Shown here one piece after another: positions 57,001 to 64,000 of a stretch of DNA of 64,000 bases (within the stretch, counting starts at the first letter, position 1; each line of letters opens with the position of its first letter). Position numbers and translations under genes: made by a program. This stretch comes from Nocardioides sp. YR527 (GTDB lineage Bacteria; Actinomycetota; Actinomycetes; Propionibacteriales; Nocardioidaceae), in the NCBI RefSeq assembly GCF_900101045.1, contig NZ_FNFN01000006.1:496001-560000 (forward strand), in the 5' to 3' direction. Below the pieces are notes generated by a model that saw nothing but the letters and a program-made list of their open reading frames with translations, searched no databases and was not told the DNA's origin.

Positions 57001-58906
57001 GCCGGGTCAGCCGCAGGTAGCGGCGGCCGGCCCCGACGAGGAGCACGAACGCGCCCGAGGCCACGATCATCACCAGGGCCCGCAGGCTCCACACGCTCCA
57101 CACGGAGTCGTCGTCGATCCGGTGGCGGACCGCGCTCAGCAGCGTCAGCGCGACCAGATACAGCGCGAGCACGAGGAACGGACGGTTCGCCGGGTCGCGG
57201 GAGAACAGGCGCGCGCCGTGGTTCTTCGCGTCGTACCAGCCCAGACCGGGGATCCGGAGATGATGAAGCCAGGGAAGCACGAGCAGGACGAGCGATCCCC
57301 AGGCGATCACCGCCACGCCCTTCCACACCCGGTCCCACGCCGACTCGTTGACGACCAGCGCGATGACGACGAAGGCTGCGTACGCCGCGAACGGGAGCAG
57401 CTGCTGGAGACCCGTCCCGAGCAGCTCCGAGCGCACCGCCAGGACGACGCAGGTGACCGCGTAGAGGATCAGGATCGGGATCGTGTTGAGCACGGCCAGG
57501 GTCTGCCAGTCACCGCCCACCGCCACCAGGACCACCAGCGCGAGGACGAGGTTCACGAGCAGGATCAGCCAGAAGGAGTCGCTGGTGCGGCCCGGGAGCC
57601 GGGAGGCCCGCGGCTCGTGCAGGCCGCTGGGGACGTACCTCTCCGCGCTGAGCGCGTAGACCTCGCGGCTCAGCGCGTAGGTGAACACGATGCCGGACCC
57701 GATCGGCGCCAGGATCGCGGCGAGGCGGACCAGCACGACTAGCCAGTCCAGCGGCGCCCCGGCCAGCGTCGCGGTGTCGGTCAGGCGTGCGTACGAGGTG
57801 CCGTGCTCGGCCCCGGAGCCGGCCATGTGCTCGGCGTAGACCAGCTGGAGGGCGGAGTAGAGCAGGAACGAGCCGACGACCGTGCCGTACACCGCCCAGC
57901 GCACCCGCTTGGCCACCTCGCGGCGGCCGCCCCGGACCTCGCCGGTCACGTCCAGGGGCGCCTGGAAGCCGATGTAGGCGTAGATCACGCCGCTGGTGAT
58001 CAGCGCGCTGAGCACACCGGTCGACGTCGGCCCGGCCGCAGGTCCCTGGCCGGTGAGGGGAGCGGGGACGGCGAGCGCCAGGCACACCACGAAGATCACC
58101 GGGATGGCGATCTTGAGCAGGGTCAGGGCGGCGTTCGTGCGGAGGACGAGCCGCCGGGGCAGCAGGACGAAGGCGATGATCCCCGCGGTCACCAGGACCG
58201 CCAGCGTGGAGCCGACCCGGGTGAGCCCGCCCTCGTCGGCCAGGGCGGGGAGGACCTCGGCCAGCCCGTTGACCGCGGCCGCCGCCTGGGCCGCCGGGTT
58301 GATGGCGTACGAGATCCACAGCGACGCCGCGAGGATGATCACCACCAACGGGCCGAAGGCGTCGTGCGGGTGGAACAGGAGCCCGCCCGTACGCTGCGAG
58401 ATGAGCCCGAACTCGACCATCACGACCGCGATGGTGAGCATGAGTACGCCGCCGGCGGCCCAGCCGAGGAGCGCGGCCTCGCCCAGGCTCTCGTGGAGGG
58501 TGGGCACCGCGAGGAGCCAGCCGGACCCGATCACACCGCCCGCGGCGAGACCGACGACCTCGACGAGGCTCAGCTTGTCGCCGTTCTCGACGGGCCGCTC
58601 ATCCTTCTCCGGCTCGCCGGGGGCGGGCTCGACGGGCTTGGCCGCGACGACCGGCGCTGTGGTCTCGCCGGGCTGGGCGGCGGGCGCCGGAACCTGTGCC
58701 CGCCGCATCGCCTCGAACGCGATCGCGGTCATCAGGCCGCCGATGGCGGCGACCCAGAAGGCCGACTCGTGCAGCAGCTCGCGAAAGCTCGGCGACTTGA
58801 GGGCGTTGAGCTGGACGCTGCCGTAGATGGACATCACGAATCCCGCGGCGCACAGGGACATCCTGACGATCGCGTTGAGGGTGTGCCGCACGCGCTGGTC
58901 TCCCAC
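56981..58906 (-). CDS. APC-family permease with an extra N-terminal membrane pair
   Basis: 641 aa from GTG 58906, longer than the usual 450-500. Residues about 10-67 hold two membrane segments, then a Pro/Ala/Glu-rich linker (about 70-110), then a full APC core starting LSLVEVVGLAAGGVIGSGWLLAVP with about twelve segments. The loop PLDVTGEVRGGRREVAKRVRWA is the conserved post-TM6 region. The substrate is unknown; amino acid transport is the family norm. It is convergent with the helical protein gene. Confidence 0.87.
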   Translation of the reverse strand: MGDQRVRHTLNAIVRMSLCAAGFVMSIYGSVQLNALKSPSFRELLHESAFWVAAIGGLMTAIAFEAMRRAQVPAPAAQPGETTAPVVAAKPVEPAPGEPEKDERPVENGDKLSLVEVVGLAAGGVIGSGWLLAVPTLHESLGEAALLGWAAGGVLMLTIAVVMVEFGLISQRTGGLLFHPHDAFGPLVVIILAASLWISYAINPAAQAAAAVNGLAEVLPALADEGGLTRVGSTLAVLVTAGIIAFVLLPRRLVLRTNAALTLLKIAIPVIFVVCLALAVPAPLTGQGPAAGPTSTGVLSALITSGVIYAYIGFQAPLDVTGEVRGGRREVAKRVRWAVYGTVVGSFLLYSALQLVYAEHMAGSGAEHGTSYARLTDTATLAGAPLDWLVVLVRLAAILAPIGSGIVFTYALSREVYALSAERYVPSGLHEPRASRLPGRTSDSFWLILLVNLVLALVVLVAVGGDWQTLAVLNTIPILILYAVTCVVLAVRSELLGTGLQQLLPFAAYAAFVVIALVVNESAWDRVWKGVAVIAWGSLVLLVLPWLHHLRIPGLGWYDAKNHGARLFSRDPANRPFLVLALYLVALTLLSAVRHRIDDDSVWSVWSLRALVMIVASGAFVLLVGAGRRYLRLTRLTSTRP

Positions 58907-58973
58907 TCCCGATGATTCGAATGTCCGCAGAACCTATCGAATCAGATGGGTTCGGCGCAGGAACCCTGCGTGA

Positions 58974-60239
58974 TCAACCCAGCAGCGGCGAGAGCGAGGA
59001 GAGCGGCACGGTGCGGGCGCCGGCGCGGCGTACGTCCTTGACGACCTCGGCGTCGTCGGTGGCGACCAGGATGACGCGGCCGGCGGGCTCGGCGTCGACG
59101 AGGTCGCGGATGACGTCGTCGGCGATCACGCCCTCGGGCGAGAAGAGGACCTTGACGCCGCGAGGAGGCACCGCGGTGGGACGAACGGACGCGGAGTGGG
59201 CGTCGAAGACGACGGTCGTCTCGGCGCCGGTGCGGGCGGCGATCGGCGCGATCCCCCGCAGCAGCCGCAGCCGCTGGGCATCGAGCGCCGAGTCGGGCCA
59301 CAGCGCCTTGGAGACGTTGTAGCCGTCGACGATCAGCCGGACCCGCGGCATCGCCAGGAACTGCTCGAGGTGGGCGCTGCTGGTGACCCCGGCACCGGCA
59401 GCGGCGTCCGCGGAGGCCAGCTCGGCCTCCACCCGCTCGCCCGGGGTGCCGGTGACCGGCGGCAGCGCCAGCTCGCGACGCAGGCCTCCGGCCGCGTCGA
59501 GCAGCGTGTCGAGCAGGAACCGGGCGCGCAGCGAGGCGTCCTCGCGGTCCGTCTTGGACGTACGCCGTTCGGCAGCCGCCTCGCGCTCGAGCTTGTCGAT
59601 CTGGCTGCGGAGCTGGCGCAGCTGGCGGTCGCGTGCGGCGAGCTCGTCCTCAGCGCGGGCGAGCGCCGTGCGGGCCTCGTTGAGGGCCTCGTCCAGCCCG
59701 GTGCCGGCCTCGCGGGCCGCGGCCCGGGCCTCGCCGAGCTTGCGTCGCAGGGTGGTGTTGTCGGCCTTGAGGTCGTCGAGGCGGGCCTTGCGGTCGGCAC
59801 GCACCTCGCGGAGCTCGTCCTCGGCCGCGGCGAGCTTGCCGCGCAGGCGGGCCACCTCGGCGTCGACCACCGGCACCGCGGCGGCGTCGAGCCGGTCCAG
59901 GGCCTCCTTGAGCGAGACCTCCCAGCCGTCGGGGCGGATGAGCCAGACGACCGCGGCCGCCTCGGCCGGGTCCTCGGGGAGGACGACGTCGTCGGAGGAG
60001 CCCTCGGAGACGTACGCCGGGCGCAGCTGGCTCCCGACCTTCTCCCGGACCTCGTCGTCGCTCTCGAGCACCGAGGCGATCATCGCGCCGCCGGCCTTGG
60101 CGCGCCGGGCGGGCGCGAAGTCGGCGATCCGCTTGAGCGCGGGCGGCAGGCGCACCACGTCGGGAAGCACCCCGGCCGTGAGCGCGACGATGCGCCCCCG
60201 GACCGTGTCGGGGAGCGTCGCGTACGCGGAGACCTCCAT
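58974..60239 (-). CDS. NYN-domain (PIN-like RNase) protein with a coiled coil
   Basis: 421 aa from ATG 60239. The N-terminal domain (about 1-130) is soluble and unassigned. A coiled coil follows (about 130-230, Ala/Arg/Glu-rich heptads). The C-terminal NYN domain (near 290-421) has VRLIVDGYNVSKALWP, ETTVVFDAHSA, GVKVLFSPEGVIADDVI and RVILVATDDAEVVKDVR, which hold the acidic metal-binding residues. NYN proteins of this YacP-like type are RNases. The start is fixed by TACACT 6 nt upstream. Confidence 0.9.
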   Translation of the reverse strand: MEVSAYATLPDTVRGRIVALTAGVLPDVVRLPPALKRIADFAPARRAKAGGAMIASVLESDDEVREKVGSQLRPAYVSEGSSDDVVLPEDPAEAAAVVWLIRPDGWEVSLKEALDRLDAAAVPVVDAEVARLRGKLAAAEDELREVRADRKARLDDLKADNTTLRRKLGEARAAAREAGTGLDEALNEARTALARAEDELAARDRQLRQLRSQIDKLEREAAAERRTSKTDREDASLRARFLLDTLLDAAGGLRRELALPPVTGTPGERVEAELASADAAAGAGVTSSAHLEQFLAMPRVRLIVDGYNVSKALWPDSALDAQRLRLLRGIAPIAARTGAETTVVFDAHSASVRPTAVPPRGVKVLFSPEGVIADDVIRDLVDAEPAGRVILVATDDAEVVKDVRRAGARTVPLSSLSPLLG

Positions 60240-60245
60240 GTTCCA

Positions 60246-60251
60246 AGTGTA
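60246..60251 (-). promoter_or_regulatory. -10 element for the leaderless NYN gene
   Basis: TACACT on the minus strand ends 6 nt before ATG 60239. Confidence 0.6.
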
Positions 60252-60361
60252 GGGACCCGGGCCGCGATCGCCGCCTTGAATACCGTGCTGCGATGGTGGT
60301 GACACGCCGGACGCAACCGGACGAAAGCAAAAATGTCGGTGCTCGGTGAGACCGTCACAAC

Positions 60362-60544
60362 ATGACGACGAGAATCGACTGTGACACCTGCCTCGTGCGG
60401 GGACTGGCGTGCCACGACTGCGTGGTCACCGTGCTTCTGGGGCCGCCTCCGGAGCTGACCATCGAGGACGACGAGCGCCGCGCGCTCGACGTGCTGGCCG
60501 AGGGTGGACTGGTCCCGCCGCTGCGCATGGTGGAAGGGATGTAG
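60362..60544 (+). CDS. Small protein with two CxxC motifs
   Basis: 60 aa. CDTC at 7-10 and CHDC at 17-20 could bind one zinc; the rest is acidic then hydrophobic (LTIEDDERRALDVLAEGGLVPPLRMVEG). No Shine-Dalgarno or -10 was clear before ATG 60362. The motif layout looks conserved and the gene lies divergently from the NYN gene and upstream of the c-di-AMP riboswitch. Function unknown. Confidence 0.7.
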   Translation: MTTRIDCDTCLVRGLACHDCVVTVLLGPPPELTIEDDERRALDVLAEGGLVPPLRMVEGM

Positions 60545-60566
60545 CCGAACTTTTGGGCGTGGGTGG

Positions 60567-60597
60567 TTGGCAGGTGGGGGATGGCGTCGGCTAGTGT
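60567..60597 (+). promoter_or_regulatory. Promoter of the riboswitch-NlpC/P60 unit
   Basis: TTGGCA (60567-60572) and TAGTGT (60592-60597) are 19 bp apart. RNA would start near 60604, giving a leader of about 230 nt. Confidence 0.5.
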
Positions 60598-60639
60598 GCG
60601 CAGGAACTTGGCGCTCGTGGAAGTGGGTCAACCGGCTCA

Positions 60640-60812
60640 CGCGGGTGTCGCGCTTAGTCCAGGCCCGCTTCGGGGCGGGCCAGGAGCCGGGGAACCACAC
60701 CGATCATCTGGGGTGTATCCGCCGCAAGAGCGATCCGGGAGACCGGATCGAGGAGCGGTGGTAGGGCAGGTCGTGCCTGAACCCGTCAGCTCACCCGGTA
60801 GGCGTCAACGAC
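60640..60812 (+). ncRNA. Cyclic di-AMP riboswitch (ydaO/yuaA type)
   Basis: The 290-bp gap before the NlpC/P60 gene matches the ydaO leader pattern as I recall it: CCGGGGAACCAC, then TGGGGTGTATCCG, GGTAGGGC and the 3' core TGAACCCGTCAGCT followed by CACCCGGTAGGCG (60778-60804). A GC-rich hairpin (GGCCCGC, TTCG, GGGCGGGCC) lies near the 5' side. This class binds c-di-AMP and, in actinobacteria, usually lies before cell-wall hydrolase genes, as here. Boundaries are approximate. I see no gene in 60545-60640. Confidence 0.8.
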
Positions 60813-60836
60813 TACACACAAGGAGACCGTCCGCTC

Positions 60837-61823
60837 GTGACACGCGACCGGAAGCGACTCATTGCCGGAGCAGCCGGCATCGCCGCCATCGGTGTCGCCG
60901 GGATCATTCCCGCAGCGACCCCCGCCCAGGCAGAGCCTGACATCGACGACGTTCGCAAGAAGGTCGACAAGCTCTACACCCAGGCCGAGGCGGCCAACGA
61001 GGACTACAGCAACGCCAAGCTGCGGCTTCAGGACCTCAAGGACCAGCTCGAGGACCTCAGCTCCGACGAGAAGCGTCAGAGCAAGGAGCTCGACAAGATC
61101 CGCGCCGAGCTCCGTGACTCCGTGCTGCGGCAGTTCGAGGGCTCCGACGTCTCTGCCGTCGGCCAGGTGATCACCTCCAAGGACCCGCAGGAGTTCCTCG
61201 CCGGTCTGTCCACCGTCTCGTCCTACAACGCTCTGCAGGCCGACCTGCTGGCTCGGTACAACACCGAGGCGGAGGCCCTCCAGGTGCGCCGCGAGGCCAC
61301 CGAGGACGCCAAGTCTCAGATGAGCAAGGTCAAGACGACCATGCAGCAGAAGAAGAGCGAGATCGACAAGAAGTTCGAGGCCGCCCAGGCTGAGCTCGAC
61401 GAGCTCGAGGCCGACGAGCTCGAAGAGTTCCAGTCGACCGACACCAGCATCCCGGGCAACCTGCCCTCGCCGTCGGGGCGTGCCAAGATCGCCGTCGACT
61501 ACGCGCTCGCCCAGGTCGGCGACTCCTACGTCTACGGCGCCACCGGCACCGAGTCGTGGGACTGCTCCGGCCTCACCATGGGTGCCTGGGGCCAGGCCGG
61601 TGTGGGGCTCCCGCACTCCTCCTCGGCGCAGTACAGCAGCGGCCCCTCGGTCCCGCGCGACCAGCTCGCCCCCGGTGACCTGGTCTTCTACTACAGCCCG
61701 ATCAGCCACGTCGGCATGTACATCGGCAACGGCATGATCGTGCACGCGTCCAACCCGAGCACCGGTGTGAAGGTCTCCCCGATGGACGAGATGCCCTACA
61801 CGGGCGCCGTTCGCCCGGGCTGA
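60837..61823 (+). CDS. Secreted NlpC/P60 peptidoglycan hydrolase
   Basis: 328 aa. Signal peptide to about residue 32 (ATPAQA), then a coiled coil (about 35-195) and the NlpC/P60 domain at the C-terminus. Catalytic Cys243 is in WDCSGLT, with His291 (SHVGMYIG) and His303 (IVHAS). It cleaves D-Glu-meso-DAP type links in stem peptides, like the Rip family. AAGGAG precedes GTG 60837. The leader carries a probable c-di-AMP riboswitch, so expression should follow c-di-AMP levels. Confidence 0.95.
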   Translation: MTRDRKRLIAGAAGIAAIGVAGIIPAATPAQAEPDIDDVRKKVDKLYTQAEAANEDYSNAKLRLQDLKDQLEDLSSDEKRQSKELDKIRAELRDSVLRQFEGSDVSAVGQVITSKDPQEFLAGLSTVSSYNALQADLLARYNTEAEALQVRREATEDAKSQMSKVKTTMQQKKSEIDKKFEAAQAELDELEADELEEFQSTDTSIPGNLPSPSGRAKIAVDYALAQVGDSYVYGATGTESWDCSGLTMGAWGQAGVGLPHSSSAQYSSGPSVPRDQLAPGDLVFYYSPISHVGMYIGNGMIVHASNPSTGVKVSPMDEMPYTGAVRPG

Positions 61824-61825
61824 GT

Positions 61826-63064
61826 TTGACCCAGGACCCCGAAGAGGCCGATCGTTCGCAGGTGCGAACGGTCGGCTCTCTTCTTTCCCGCCCGGTCCTG
61901 ATCGGGACCGGGCTCGTGCTGGTGATGCTGCTCGCCGGGTTCGTCGGCTGGCGGCTGACCGGCGGGGGCGAGTACGTCGCACCGACGCCGACCACCGCGC
62001 CGGTCGTGCGCGCCGACACCGAAGGCGCCCGGGCCTCGCTGGACGAGCTGGTCGGAGGCGTACGAGACGGGGCGGAGCCCGAGGGCGATGACGCCGCCGC
62101 GGTGGCGGTGCGCAACGCCCGGGCCATCGGCATCGGGGACGTCACCGCGCGGTACCTCGCGGAGTCGGGCAACGTGGACCGGGACGGCTCCTGGACGGGC
62201 GACGTCGAGATGTCGTGGCGCACCCCCGGCGACCCGACACTGACCGAGGAGCTCCAGGTCGGCTTCGACGCCGACGGCGCGATCACCGGGTTCTCGGCGG
62301 CCCAGGGCACCCGACTGCCGTTGTGGCTCAGCGGCCCGGTCGAGGTGCGCCGCACCGGCTCCACCCTCGTGGTGGCCCAGGCCTCCGCCGAGGTCGCCGA
62401 CCGCTACGCCGAGCTGGCCACCACCGCGGTCGCCGAGGTCCGCAAGGTCATTCCCTGGAAGGACCCGCGCCTGGTCCTCGAGGTGCCCGCGAACGGCCTC
62501 GACTCGGCGCTCGGTGCGCAGCCGGGCACCTACACCGCCGTCGCGGCGGTGACCGCGACCGTCGACGGGTCCACGAAGGCCGGGACCCCGCTGCACGTGT
62601 GGGTCAACCAGGGTGTCATCGGCGATCTCGACTCCCCGGGCGCCCAGATCGTCATCACCCACGAGGCCACCCACGCGGCCACCGACGCCGCGACCAACAC
62701 CAGCCGGCCGATGTGGCTGGTCGAGGGCTTCGCCGACTACGTCGCGCTCCGCGACACCAAGCTGCCGCTGTCCAAGACCGCCGGCCAGATCCTCGCCCAG
62801 GTCCGCGAGGACGGTGCTCCCGACCACCTTCCGGGCAAGGCCGAGTTCAACACGCGCTCGGAGCACTTCGGCGCCGAGTACGAAGCCGCCTGGCTCGCCT
62901 GCGAGGTGCTCGCCGAGGCCGGCGGCGAGCAGGCTCTGGTCGACCTCTACGAGGAGACCGGTCGCGGCATCGGTCTGGAGAAGGCGCTGCAGGCCGGCTT
63001 CGGCTTCGGGGAGGACGAGCTGACCGCCCGCTGGCGGACCCATCTGTCAGAATCTGCGAAGTGA
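61826..63064 (+). CDS. Membrane-anchored gluzincin-type zinc peptidase
   Basis: 412 aa if TTG 61826 is used; GTG 61862 is an alternative that avoids a terminator-like hairpin at 61847-61876. One membrane segment near the N-terminus (VLIGTGLVLVMLLAGFVGWRL), an extracytoplasmic domain, then HEATH at 279-283 with the third ligand Glu300 in VEGFADYVA, the HExxH-plus-EGFADY pattern of MA-clan peptidases. The substrate is unknown. Its TGA overlaps the next peptidase gene by 4 bp, so two surface proteases are made together. Confidence 0.82.
   Translation: MTQDPEEADRSQVRTVGSLLSRPVLIGTGLVLVMLLAGFVGWRLTGGGEYVAPTPTTAPVVRADTEGARASLDELVGGVRDGAEPEGDDAAAVAVRNARAIGIGDVTARYLAESGNVDRDGSWTGDVEMSWRTPGDPTLTEELQVGFDADGAITGFSAAQGTRLPLWLSGPVEVRRTGSTLVVAQASAEVADRYAELATTAVAEVRKVIPWKDPRLVLEVPANGLDSALGAQPGTYTAVAAVTATVDGSTKAGTPLHVWVNQGVIGDLDSPGAQIVITHEATHAATDAATNTSRPMWLVEGFADYVALRDTKLPLSKTAGQILAQVREDGAPDHLPGKAEFNTRSEHFGAEYEAAWLACEVLAEAGGEQALVDLYEETGRGIGLEKALQAGFGFGEDELTARWRTHLSESAK
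61847..61885 (+). terminator. Terminator or attenuator after the NlpC/P60 gene
   Basis: GCCGATCGTTCGC (61847-61859) pairs with 61864-61876 (one G-T pair) around AGGT, followed by TCTCTTCTTT. It lies 24 bp after the NlpC/P60 stop and inside the annotated 5' end of the next gene. Confidence 0.7.
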
Positions 63065-64000
63065 TCACAACACGACGCGTGTCCTGGGTGGTTCTCGTCC
63101 TCGGGGCGGTCGCGTTCGTGGTGCTCGCCTGGGCGTTGATCCCATGGCATCCCTACCCGGGTGGCCCGCTCGACCTGCCCGACGAGCGTGATGTGTTCAC
63201 CGCCGACGAGCTGGAGCGGATGTTGGCCTACTCCGGCGCCGCTCGCTGGATCAGCCGGGCCTCGCTCCTCGTCTCGCTGGTGGTCGCCTGTGTGCTCGGG
63301 TTCACCTCTCTGGGCCGGCGTCTGGTGGCGCGGCTGCGTGGACCGTGGCTGCTCCGGGTGGTGCTCGCGGTCGCCGTGGTCACGCTCCTCGGTTGGATCG
63401 CGACGCTGCCGTTCGGCGTGGCGATCCACCGTCTGCAGATGCGCTACGGGCTCTCCCGGCAGGAGTGGGGGCCCTGGCTGGGCGACTCGCTGCTGAACCA
63501 GGTCGTCGGCATCGTGTCGACCTCGCTGGCGCTGCTCGCCCTCTTCGCCTGCATCCGCTTCGCCCGGCGTTGGTGGCCGGCCGTCGCCGCCACCCTGGTC
63601 GCGGCCCTGGTCGTGGTCGGCTCGTTCGTCTACCCGGTCGTCATCGAGCCGCTGTTCAACGACTTCGAGCCGCTGCCGCGCGGCCAGTTCCGCACCGAGG
63701 TGATGGCCATCGCCGAGCGTGAGGGCGTCGAGCTCGACGATGTCCTGGTGGTCGATGCCTCGCGGCGTACGACCTCGCTCAATGCGTACGTCACCGGCTT
63801 CGGCTCCACCCGCCGCGTCGTCCTCTACGACAACCTCGTCGACTCGCAGCGGGGTGCCGCCGCGCGCGGGGCGGTCCTCTCCGTCGTCGCCCACGAGCTC
63901 GCCCATGCCAAGCACGACGACGTCCTGGTCGGCACGGTCATCGGCGCCGCCGGCGCTGTCGCCGGCGTCGGACTCCTGGGCCTGCTGCTGTCCTACCGGC
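63061..64000 (+). CDS. M48 (Ste24-like) membrane metalloprotease, 3' end cut off
   Basis: The frame is open from GTG 63061 (overlapping the previous stop) to the window end, 313 codons with no stop. Several membrane segments fill residues about 8-220 (for example VVLVLGAVAFVVLAWALI and LLRVVLAVAVVTLLGWI), followed by the Ste24 stretch YPVVIEPLFNDFEPLP, ASRRTTSLNAYVTGFGSTRRVVLYDNL and the zinc motif HELAH at 278-282. It resembles CAAX-type/M48 proteases that act on membrane proteins. The third zinc ligand lies beyond the window. Confidence 0.9.
   Translation, partial: MITTRRVSWVVLVLGAVAFVVLAWALIPWHPYPGGPLDLPDERDVFTADELERMLAYSGAARWISRASLLVSLVVACVLGFTSLGRRLVARLRGPWLLRVVLAVAVVTLLGWIATLPFGVAIHRLQMRYGLSRQEWGPWLGDSLLNQVVGIVSTSLALLALFACIRFARRWWPAVAATLVAALVVVGSFVYPVVIEPLFNDFEPLPRGQFRTEVMAIAEREGVELDDVLVVDASRRTTSLNAYVTGFGSTRRVVLYDNLVDSQRGAAARGAVLSVVAHELAHAKHDDVLVGTVIGAAGAVAGVGLLGLLLSYR

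Overview
This is a 64 kb stretch of a high-GC actinobacterial chromosome. I infer a member of the Propionibacteriales close to Nocardioides. The reasons are GC-rich codon use, many GTG/TTG starts, an actinobacterial bc1-aa3 respiratory set (ctaC-ctaD-ctaF, ctaE-qcrC-qcrA-qcrB), mycobacterial-type adenosine kinase, the PspA/PspAA/PspAB cluster and DUF3043. Gene order around adoK, cta, qcr, trpD and the DEDD exonuclease resembles that of mycobacteria. I see no rRNA, tRNA, transposon, prophage or CRISPR; this is ordinary core chromosome with a few accessory islands.

Layout. 1-6.1 kb: end of a sulfite-oxidase-type molybdoenzyme, polynucleotide phosphorylase, an M16 protease, a methyltransferase and dapB. 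6.1-9.7 kb: a response regulator, histidine kinase and GerMN lipoprotein operon, divergent from a frameshifted STAS gene. 9.7-13.8 kb: DUF3043 protein and the envelope-stress cluster pspA-pspAA-htpX-pspAB. 13.9-26.4 kb: a sensing and export island with a MacAB-like ABC exporter, a DUF5666 lipoprotein, a second adaptor, an OmpR/HAMP-kinase pair, a second ABC exporter and a DesK/NarL-type pair. 26.5-31.3 kb: nadA, then a TetR gene facing a permease and a flavin amine oxidase. 31.3-36.7 kb: a DUF695-like protein, glycerate kinase, an A-type Fe-S carrier, adenosine kinase, TusA and a cysteine desulfurase.

36.8-51.3 kb: cytochrome oxidase genes ctaC, ctaD and ctaF, an L,D-transpeptidase, a six-gene phosphonate-type transporter operon with a HAD phosphatase and an RpiR regulator, a YqeY protein, and the qcrB-qcrA-qcrC-ctaE block on the minus strand. 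51.4-60.5 kb: a degenerate receiver protein with trpD, an Lrp/AsnC ligand-binding domain protein, a DEDD exonuclease/GIY-YIG protein, an unrecognised helical protein, an APC permease with an extra N-terminus, an NYN-domain protein and a double-CxxC small protein. 60.6-64 kb: a probable c-di-AMP riboswitch ahead of an NlpC/P60 hydrolase, then two membrane-linked zinc peptidases, the last cut by the window end.

Two themes recur. Many transcription units have a TANNNT hexamer ending 6-7 nt before the start codon, which is the signature of leaderless mRNA and fixes several starts. Three tail-to-tail gene junctions carry elaborate repeat-built hairpins, two sharing the core GCCGAGTCGGC and one made of 21-bp units. 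All coordinates and motifs were read by eye; family assignments come from recalled family features, not from searches.
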